DNA from: Polytrichum commune | Taxonomy: Eukaryota; Streptophyta; Polytrichopsida; Polytrichales; Polytrichaceae | Assembly (NCBI GenBank): GCA_950295325.1 | Contig: OX485805.1 | Location: 37,933,501-37,997,500, forward strand | DNA length: 64,000 bases | Direction of reading: 5' to 3' | Shown: piece after piece, positions 1 through 8,800 of the stretch | How the letters are laid out: every line of letters begins with the position of its first letter | How positions within the stretch are numbered: the first letter of the stretch is position 1 | Translations under genes and position numbers: made by a program | The notes under the pieces: generated by a model | Seen by the model: only the letters and a program-made list of their open reading frames with translations | What the model was told of the DNA's origin: nothing | Database searches by the model: none

Positions 1-64
1 AGTAAAAACTTATAGCAACACATAACTCCGAATTGCAACCCACACTAATTAGACAACCTAGTGT

Positions 65-300
65 AGTTACATGTGATCCAGTCGAGTTTGAGAAATAACC
101 GGTTGAAGGTCAAGGCTTCACAAAAATTTACCAATCATATTAGAGGAATTTACAATATACCCCAATTTAATAGAGAAACCCAAAGTTTTTTTCAACATGC
201 AACTGGTTGAGTCAATGTGTGACCGGTTGGACTTGGAAACACTAGGATTTTGACTGATGATGCCCAAAAATCTCGCCACACACTGACAATGTGTGATCAT
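65..300 (-). repeat. AACCGGTT-rich dispersed repeat, copy 1
   Basis: On the minus strand this carries the family's landmarks in order: GAGATTTTTGGGCA, CTAGTGTTTCCAAGTC, then GGTATATTG, then AAGCCTTGACCTTCAACCGGTTATTTCTCAAA. Other copies lie at 4985-5490, 50537-50755 and, partially, 53970-54055. Confidence 0.75.
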
Positions 301-504
301 GTTTGTGCCAAAAAAAAGAAAAAAAAAGAAAAAGACAACATGTGATCATGCTGACATGCTCTGACCATAAATCCTGTGCATCACCTCGAACTTATAATTA
401 AATGTTATAAACTGCAGTCTGCATGTGTGTGACATATGCATGACACAGGCAAATTTAAGACTTCAAGTTAATTTACTAATGTACTGGAGTTGATGGAGTG
501 TAAG

Positions 505-1625
505 ACACAGTCCGGGGAGTTCTGTAGAGAAACCGGCTAATTGCCGAGGTTTATGGAGGTGGCTCGGATTTTACAAATTTTACCCGGAAGTGGTCTAAAG
601 AGTGCAAAATTTATCGGTTGATAGCCCCCATTTCCTAATGTGTTTAGGCGATTAGCCGGAATTTTTTTTTTTCATTTATGCAATTTCCGGAAGGTCTAAA
701 GTGCGGCCGGTTTTATATTTTGGTGGTGGATGTGTCATGATCATTTTTTAAAATTAATGTGGATTAATTCAATGTGGGCATCCACTCTCCATTTATTGTC
801 ATCTAAATAGTATCCTTAGCAGGATTTGAACCTGGCAAAGCCCCTACCATATTAGGGCTAAGGATTTAGCCTTCGAAAAATACAAGCACCACAAAAGGGT
901 CCAAGTATTATTCAGAGGCTAGTTAGTATTGAAAAGTCACGAGATTTGCGTACCATTGCCGTTAGTATCAATTGCCCCAAACGAATAAGGCACATCACTC
1001 ATACTCACTGCTCAAGCTCAGGCTCATTCCGGCACAGACTTCGCCAGCTCACAGAGGCCGACTCTCAGTATTCTCCGGCTAACAAATATTTCTCCGCTCA
1101 CATATTTCTCTGCTCACAGGTTTCACAACTCATAGATTTCACAACTCAGAGAGGCCGGCTCCCTCACAACTCACACAGGCTTGCAGGTACTACGACGACA
1201 CAACAACTCTCTCACAGAAGTAACAACAAATTTAGGGTCCAGGGTGCTTGTTTGTGAAACCGACAACGAAAATGGAACCTCCACTACTACGGAGTCAAAG
1301 CTGGTTTAGGGAAGCAAGGGGAGCCCTAAACCACAAGCCACTCTAACCCTAAAGGGCCTAAACCACAAGCCAACAAGGCATAGTCTCCAACTATGCATAG
1401 TATTGAAAACCTTACCTAAAAAATATATATTTGGTCGGCTGCCCGCCATGAAAATAATTTCTCAATCAGCAATTTGCCGTGGATACTCTAGGGCAGCTTG
1501 CCGAAATGCCGGCATTTTATTTTTCTAATCGGCCCATTTCCGTAAACCTTCATTTTCTTCCGGAACCCCTTCCTAAACTTTCCAATTGCATTCGGAAATT
1601 CTCAAAATCAACCGGCTAGCTCGTA
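505..1625 (+). repeat. Dispersed 1.1-kb element, copy 1 (inverted partner at 18405-19550)
   Basis: The two outer parts (about 505-1000 and 1340-1625) match the reverse complement of about 19025-19550 and 18405-18655. The middle parts (1010-1340 here) do not match between copies. That is the pattern of a non-autonomous transposable element with conserved ends and exchanged cargo. Near 800-870, on the minus strand, lies a tRNA T-arm-like motif (CAGGTTCAAATCCTG) bounded by the complementary 9-mers ATCCTTAGC and GCTAAGGAT. Confidence 0.75.
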
Positions 1626-1756
1626 ACTAACTGTCAGCACTACCCGTTCATTGGTGTAAGATATATTGCAGGATTTTATGGGGATCTTATCTCGGAGCCC
1701 GTTGTAAAAGCACGTGGCTTTATTGTTCGAGCTTCTATAATGGGTTGCAAATGACC

Positions 1757-2135
1757 TATGTGAACCAATCACAAAGCTATTTGATTTGATGGCTGACGAG
1801 GGTTTCTCGGCTTCATGGACTATCAACATCATTCAAATGATCTTCAAATATGGTGAAAGACGCTCCCCAAGGAACTATAGGACCATAATGCTAGGAACAA
1901 TCTTTGACAAGCCTTATGGCTTTGTTGTTGATAAAATAATTAGTGATGGGCACAATTGAAAGGGGTCAGGGCGAAATGGCAAGCATGTTTAAGGGAAGGT
2001 AGGCCTACTTTGGACCACATCCTTACATTACATGCTTTAATTAAACAAGATATATTTGTAGGTTGATGCCTTTATTCTTGCTTTTTTGATTTCAAAAAAG
2101 CTTTCGATACAATCCCATGTGGCAAGCTTACAATG
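1757..2135 (+). pseudogene. LINE reverse-transcriptase relic
   Basis: Three-frame reading of the plus strand gives ordered pieces of a non-LTR retrotransposon reverse transcriptase: a segment ending SPRNYRTIM (compare the family's NYRPI motif), then after a stop and a frame change GRPTLDHILTLHALIKQDI, then FFDFKKAFDTIPCGK, which matches the RT domain A core (F-D-F-K-K-A-F-D). Stops and frameshifts show it is dead. The downstream catalytic YxDD part is absent. The fragment starts about 130 bp after the end of the 505-1625 element. Confidence 0.78.
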
Positions 2136-2602
2136 AATTGAAATGGAATGAAAACTACAACAATTTAGAACTTTTCTTATTAATATGTATAGAAACTACA
2201 ACATATTAGTATTTATTGTATTTTATTACAATTGTAGTAATTATCCAAATAGTGGTGGATTGTTAATATAATAGCAAGGGGTAGCCTAATTGCACACATC
2301 AATGTAGTTAACCTTTGTAGTTAGGGCTTGTAGTTAAATTCTCAATGTTTAAGTCATGTTTGCACAATTTTCTATGAGTTGTCACCAAGTCTTGATTTAT
2401 GTCAGTTTGATTTAAGTGGGTTTCAAATGATATGTGAAATATTATCTTATGACAAAGAGAAAATATAATAGTATTTTGTCACATTGATGATCACTATACT
2501 ACATATTTGAAATACAAACTTCCATTTTAGGAGAGGTTGGGAGTCTAAACTTAACATCAATAAGACATTGTTATGATGAGACTGGACTATGTGCTCACAA
2601 AA

Positions 2603-3892
2603 TACACTCTAAACTTCATAGTATCACACCTATGGGAACCAAAGTGTACGTGATATTACGGAAATCTATAGTGTTAACATGGACGTGTGATAGTAGAGAA
2701 TTAGTGTAGCATGTGATATTATGGAATAACACAAAGTGCAACATTTGTATTAGTGAAGTTGATGATTTCATACATGGGATATGGATAATCTCGCAAAGTG
2801 GCACTTATACGCAAAACTTATGTACGATTGGGGAGTCCAAGAAATCGAGAAACACTTTGTGCATGACCTTGGTGTAAGACCCCAACATGAAGCAGGTAAG
2901 GAAGATTATGAAGAGGGTAATGGGTAGAATGATACGGTCATGGATCTACAAAACCTCGGAGATGATGAAAATTGGTTAGGTTCCCTAGTGGATGGGCAAC
3001 CTGATGATATTGAATGAAGTTGTGGAAGCTTTGGATGTAGGAGGGAGGCACTTGGGCAGCCATGGCATTGAATGTGGGCTTTATGAAGATGATGAAGAAT
3101 TAATCAAACTTGACGATTTTGGATGACAATAGTTGTGTAGTAAACTCCTTGTCGCGCACCTCTCCATGAGGAGTGCCCAAAACACCGTGGGCACCCTAGA
3201 GTGACACCCGGGACTTGTGGCACCACTCGGGGGGGGGGTAGTCATTGGTTGGAGTAGCAATATACGTGCGAACAAATGATAGGGTATTTTAAAAACATGA
3301 GAGCTAAAAATTATAAATGGACTTAAGAGTAATATAGGGTATCAAAAATGGCATTGGACATATTTAAAGTACTATAGGGTATGGAATAATAAGTAATTTG
3401 GAATTATAAGTAATGCAAGCCATTTTTCTATTAACCCAAAGTAGAAATTTACATAATGATAGCATGTGAAAAAAAGAAGAGAATTGAAAGTAATACCCCC
3501 CTATAAAATAGTGGTTGTTCGCACCTATATCCTTAACTTTTTAACACACTGCCCCCCCCCCCCCGAGTGGCACCATTGGTGAGAGGGCCCAAGTGATTCT
3601 TGTGTGGGTGAGGGCCTTCTTAAGCAATGTGACATATCCATGCAACAACAAATCAACAAGTGACATAAGAAGAAGAAGAAGAAGAAGTCACTCCACATAT
3701 TGACACATGGTACTAGGGTGTGGGTTGACTTCTATGGTTGTTTGCATGAATGGCAAAAGCAATGATATAAGGGAGAGAATTGTGACAATAAAGAGTGAAA
3801 TCTGAACTAAGAACATCCATTCCCTAGAGTTTTGGGATATTAGAGGGTGAGTGACATTTTAAAGGTTGATATTACAGAGTTTAGGGTGTATA
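2603..3892 (+). mobile_element. Inverted-repeat element, long member (ACACTCTAAACT family)
   Basis: The left end ACACTCTAAACTTCATAGTA and the right end GATATTACAGAGTTTAGGGTG are inverted repeats. The outer 130-150 bp at both ends match 41556-41918 in inverted orientation. This copy holds about 930 bp more in its interior, including a G-tract and a C-tract that themselves lie in inverted CCACTCGGGGGG contexts (about 3215-3240 and 3551-3575), suggesting a nested insertion. No transposase is visible. A (AAG)n tract lies at about 3667-3687. Confidence 0.7.
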
Positions 3893-4096
3893 GAAACCAT
3901 TCTAAGTTCAATAATTAACACGATTGTGAGAATTGACGTGATCAATTGACAACAAATTAAATATTTCTTTAAAATCTTGTAATTCTTGCATTTAAATTGT
4001 GATGAGAAATTTCTTGATTTGCAACTAGTTACATAATGAAACAATTCACCATTTGAGCTCATAGCCTATAATACCAACATTTAACCTCTTTGGTAA

Positions 4097-4317
4097 CTAC
4101 ACTAGATATTGTATTTAGTGTCAATAACTATTTGAAATTATGCAATGCCATATACTATATACCTAATCTTTTTTCCAACAAAGGTATAATTGGTTGCGTG
4201 GATGTTATAGAACATTCACATCTTTATTATTAAGTAAAAATATACATTTATAGTAAAAATATATAGCATTGTGTAACTCCATATGGTAAGTGACACTCAA
4301 TTCAATATTTGGTGTGC
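4097..4317. mobile_element. MITE of the ACTAAATAT family, short type
   Basis: The ends are CTACACTAGATATTGTATTT and, inverted, the right end TGACACTCAATTCAATATTT. The interior is related to 4592-4804. The terminal repeats are themselves close to palindromes (ACTAAATATxATATTTAGT). Confidence 0.65.
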
Positions 4318-4591
4318 TAAAGGCTATCAAACATCACTTAGTAGCTACCCAAGCTTGCAAATAGTTGTAAAATCTCATTTATTAGTTACATACTAGTCAC
4401 CAAACCTCATTGATAATTTGTTACCGGTTGCTGAGCCTCATCACTATCTACCAAACCACAAATGACATTGACTTTTCAATGAGTGTTGAAAAATATTGTT
4501 AACCAAAGTGTCCGGGGCCAACATTGTTGAAAGTTGGTACTAAAATCCAATTTATGTCATCTACGGTTGTCATGAAAATATCTTATTTTTA

Positions 4592-4804
4592 CTACACTAA
4601 ATATAGTATTTAGTGTCACATACAGTTTAGAATTACGCAATGCTATATAACTTTCCTATATATCTCATATTGTACCAAGAAATGTCAAATTGGTTGTTTG
4701 AACTTTTAAGAACTTTCCTTGGTAAAAATGTACATCAATAACACATAGATATAGCGCTGTGTAAATTCAAGTAGTAAGTGAAACTAAAAATCATAATCAG
4801 TGTA
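4592..4804. mobile_element. MITE of the ACTAAATAT family, short type, second copy
   Basis: Starts CTACACTAAATATAGTATTT and shares interior words with 4097-4317 (GAATTACGCAATGC, AAATTGGTTG). The right end is degraded. The two copies lie about 275 bp apart. Confidence 0.6.
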
Positions 4805-4984
4805 TTGTTCACTGACACCCCCTTCAAAACACAAAAGTAAGATTGTTACTTTAGGTGCACAGTATTTGAGGTTCAAGGCACCTGGAGGCCAGTAAATGTG
4901 TTCTAAATTCGTTCCACACTCTACAGCACTCAGCACTTAATGTACCTGTGCTGCCACCTCAAACTTTGAGCCTGAGACTTTTCT

Positions 4985-5490
4985 GTTCAGTGTCGGGGGA
5001 GAATTTTGGGCATAATCAGTCGAGATGGTAGTGTTTCCAAGTCTAACCGGTTGCAGGTTGTATTTGACATCTTTCAGTTTTTCTTCACTGATTTGAGGCA
5101 TATTTCAGTGTTGGACTGCTACCATTTGGATTGAATATCATTTGGGTATACCTAGCTAAAATCATACTAAGTCTCATTAATTTTTAGAACGGTATTGACC
5201 CAGATAGTAACTTGGATATACAAAGACTTTCTCACCTTGACGTACCCACCAAATATCAATATTTGACCATAATTATAGTTTTGATATTCATGGGTAGGTT
5301 CTTTGATGACATTATAGATGTTGTTTATTGATACCATGCATTCACCTAGTATACACCAGTCCAACATTGGTATATTCAATAAATTCCTCCAAAATGATGG
5401 GTAATTCTCCTGAGGTCTTGAACTTCAACTGGTTATTTCTCAAACTCAAGCGGCTCGTCTGCAACTAGCAGTCGGTTTTCCGCGTTCATT
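4985..5490 (+). repeat. AACCGGTT-rich dispersed repeat, copy 2, split by an insertion
   Basis: The two halves, 4985-5105 and 5370-5490, join to give the same order as the uninterrupted copy at 50537-50755. The interruption is the element at 5106-5369. Confidence 0.75.
5106..5369. mobile_element. 264-bp hAT-like MITE with 13-bp terminal inverted repeats
   Basis: The left end CAGTGTTGGACTG and the right end (reverse complement CAATGTTGGACTG) match at 12 of 13 bases. They are flanked by GCATATTT and GTATATTC, an 8-bp near-duplication typical of hAT elements. Uninterrupted copies of the host repeat (50537-50755 and 65-300) have a single GGTATATT at this place, which acts as an empty site. A related internal sequence occurs at 53315-53540. 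Confidence 0.78.
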
Positions 5491-5880
5491 TGACTTCGTT
5501 TCAGTCGGGATGGATCACTGCAAGATTTGGAGGAGACTCTTTTCGCAACACACAGCAGGATTTAATCCAAGACCCCCAGGTACTTACCTTGAGACTCAAT
5601 CAGTGGTTTCCCAGAAATCAGCATTCTCAGTTCTTCTTCAGCTGCATCTCTCTCATCTACCTTAACAGGTTTTGGACTTTTGGTATTTATGCGGTTGCGA
5701 TGCTGTATCTTAGTGGTTGTATGGCTCCATTTGAAAGTGTCGGTAAAGGTAGCAGGCTGTATTATGTGTGCCACCTATTCTTGGATACATCACAAAGTGA
5801 ACCGAGCGTTCTATCCATGTTTTGATCTATAATGCATAATCTGTTTAGAATGCATCTGTGGAACTGAAGCTCAAATTTTG

Positions 5881-8800
5881 ATGTCAATCGCTTCGGATTT
5901 GCAGCCAGGGAGGCAGGCAGGCAGGCAAGCAAGAAAGCAGGAAGGCGGTAACTCGCCCATGAAATCGGACTCTAAGTCTCATACCCAAATGGTCCTCACA
6001 ATCATGCCTCGCCGAAGTAGACCAATGTCCTTCATGTATCCATGCCAGATGCATGGGCTTACACCTGTGGTTGCGTTTCTTGCAATTACTACAGTGCTCG
6101 TCGATATGGTTCAATGGACGGATGCGCTTCCACCGGCGCTTCATGTTCACTTGACGGAGTGGAAGACATTACCCACTGGCGAAATAGTAAGCTGCCCAGA
6201 ACGGAGACGCCGACTGCAAATGGAGGCTTGGGAGAAGAAAAGAGAAAAGGATGTCATCGATCAACACTGGAGACAAGAAGTTGGTGGTGCAAATTTACAT
6301 GCATTGTCTAGTGCACGAGACCTTCAAGTGCAAGCGGCCTCTGATTCCCCATCAACTCAGCAAGAGCGGTCCGATTCTAAGGAGGTTGAGCATGCTGGCA
6401 GGAGGCTTTCTTCTTCCATGGCTACGGACGATGTGTCGGTTTTACTAGCCATCAAAGAAGCCATTTTCTATGACCCTCGTAGTGTCTTGTCTAATTGGAC
6501 AAACTCAAGGAATTCTGATCATTGCCGCACATGGGCAGGAGTGACATGCAACTCCAAGCGGCAGGTGGTGAGCCTCTCTCTCCCAGGCTGCCAACTCAAT
6601 GGCACTCTCAGTCCTCAAATTGGCAACCTTACTCAACTTACCTACCTCAACTTCTCTTCGAACAATCTCAGTGGGAACATCCCTTCCGAGTTGATGAACT
6701 GCCCTAGCCTCTCTGTTTTGGATGTGAGTGTCAACCTTTTGAGTGGCATAGTCCCCCCACAGCTCGGTAACCTATCTCAACTCCAAGTGTTATGGCTCTC
6801 CAACAACACCTTCTCTAGTTCCATTCCTGAAGCCCTGGGCAACTCGTGCCAGAAACTCACAAGTCTGAAAGCAGATTTTGCCAATCTGTCCGGGACGATC
6901 CCTACAAGCCTGGGCAAGTGCCAGAACCTCATAGTTCTCTCACTTCGTTTCAACAACGTGACCGGAAACATACCCACCACCCTTGGTAATTTGCAGCTGC
7001 TTCAACAATTATGGCTGATAGGCAACAGCTTAACAGGATCCATCCCTGCGAGCTTAGCCAAGTGCAAGAGCATGGAGTATCTCATACTTTCTGTGAACAG
7101 TTTGAGTGGGTCTCTTCCCACAGAGTTTGGCGGGCTTGGACAACTCCGAGTCCTTTCAGTTTGGGGCAACCAGCTCTCTGGGAAAATTCCAGCAAGTCTA
7201 GGAAGATGCCACAACATGACTGACCTTTTGCTGGATCGCAACAACTTCACTGGTGAGAGGACCTCACACCCCAGATCATTCTGTTAGACTTGCATGTGTG
7301 CTTAGATTTATCTATTTGGGAAACAAGAAAGTATGGTGTCATTCCTATAGCTCGAAACTGAAGAGTTTTTAGCTTTGGACAACCTTCAACACTTGACAAC
7401 GCTAAAATACTACTATGGAGGTTGTTCTTTGACAAGCTCAAAGATACCGACTTGATAAAAGTTCCCAATCATGTATGAATTGCACCATATATACTTTCAA
7501 TAGGTTTGAGAACCAGTTTTTCATACATCATGTAAAATTTCATATGAGAAAATGGAAGTTGCACATCTGAATAAATTTTGCTAAAAGCTTCTAGAGATGA
7601 TGTCTTCGACAACTAAGCATGAGACCTGACTGTGAGCATGTTACCACTTTGAAGTGGGTAAAGCTACTCAAATGCAAGACTACCGGACTTCTAACTGTTT
7701 GTAAACCACTAATCTTGGATCCATGGTGTTTGTGTGTATGTCATGATTAGGGCCACTACCAGTGGAGCTTGGTCAATTGAGCAATCTACAGTCTCTTTTA
7801 GCGTATGATAACTTATTGTCAGGTATTAGATTGCTCAAACCTTCGGTGCCTATTTCAAGTAGAATTTGTTACCTCAATATACTGTTAAATATACTTCTCA
7901 AGCTTGAACTCTCTCATACATCCGTTTGATGTCTAGCCCCCTGGTTGAGCAGGTTCTAAGTTTTGAGGTAACCTTCATTTTGTGATTATAGGTATCACAA
8001 AGCATAGAAATCATCTTTTGATTCAAACATTCGCATGATTGCTTCTCAATCACTACTCACAGTATATATATTTCAGTTTCCAGCTTCCACGAAGTTACAA
8101 TACACGCTAATGATATGAAATCCGTGAGATTTAAGTCTGATCAGGAAGTCCAGAATACACCCAGCAAACTGAATGCATTCTCCCTTCGCATGTGAATGCG
8201 TTGAGCTCTAGGCATCAAAGAATAAGATGTTAAGAAACACAGTATGAAACTCACCTAAATTATTTTCTTTTTAGGAAAAATGAAACAGGTTCATTTCATT
8301 GGCCAAAGGACCTCACCTAGATTTCATTTTCATATGATCTAAAAGAGTATGCTAACTTAATAAATTTCTTCAATTGGTGGGTTGTTAAGGATCATGAAAA
8401 CAAAGGAATCCATTAATTGCATAGATGTGATTGTAAACATATTCTCCGAGTTCTCGTAGGTAACAGTGTTATTAGCTTTTGTAAACCTTCTATTTCAATG
8501 AGAATAAATAGTAGGCATAGTGGTTAGTCATTGAGGTGTTAAACCCAATAGTAATCACCATGTAGAAAATTGAGGGTCTTGACAATAAGAACATGGTTTT
8601 GGTTGGAACTCTCTCCACTGACTTTATGTGAGAATATGAAAGGGCTTGACTAGAGGGAAGTATTGTATTTACTCCAACCTAAGACCTTAGAGTGTCCTAC
8701 CTAGTATGCTTAGGGGACTTGACAAACAACTTGTAATTGCAATTCCTTGCTTTCTGGTGTTAAGAAAAGTTTATTTATCAACCCGTATAGGATGATATAA

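Noticed and set aside
3226-3240. Poly-G and poly-C runs (3230, 3553, 34674, 36768, 39188, 51531, 52232) as a shared signal
   Set aside because: The flanks differ, apart from the inverted pair at 3230/3553. They may be ordinary homopolymer slippage.
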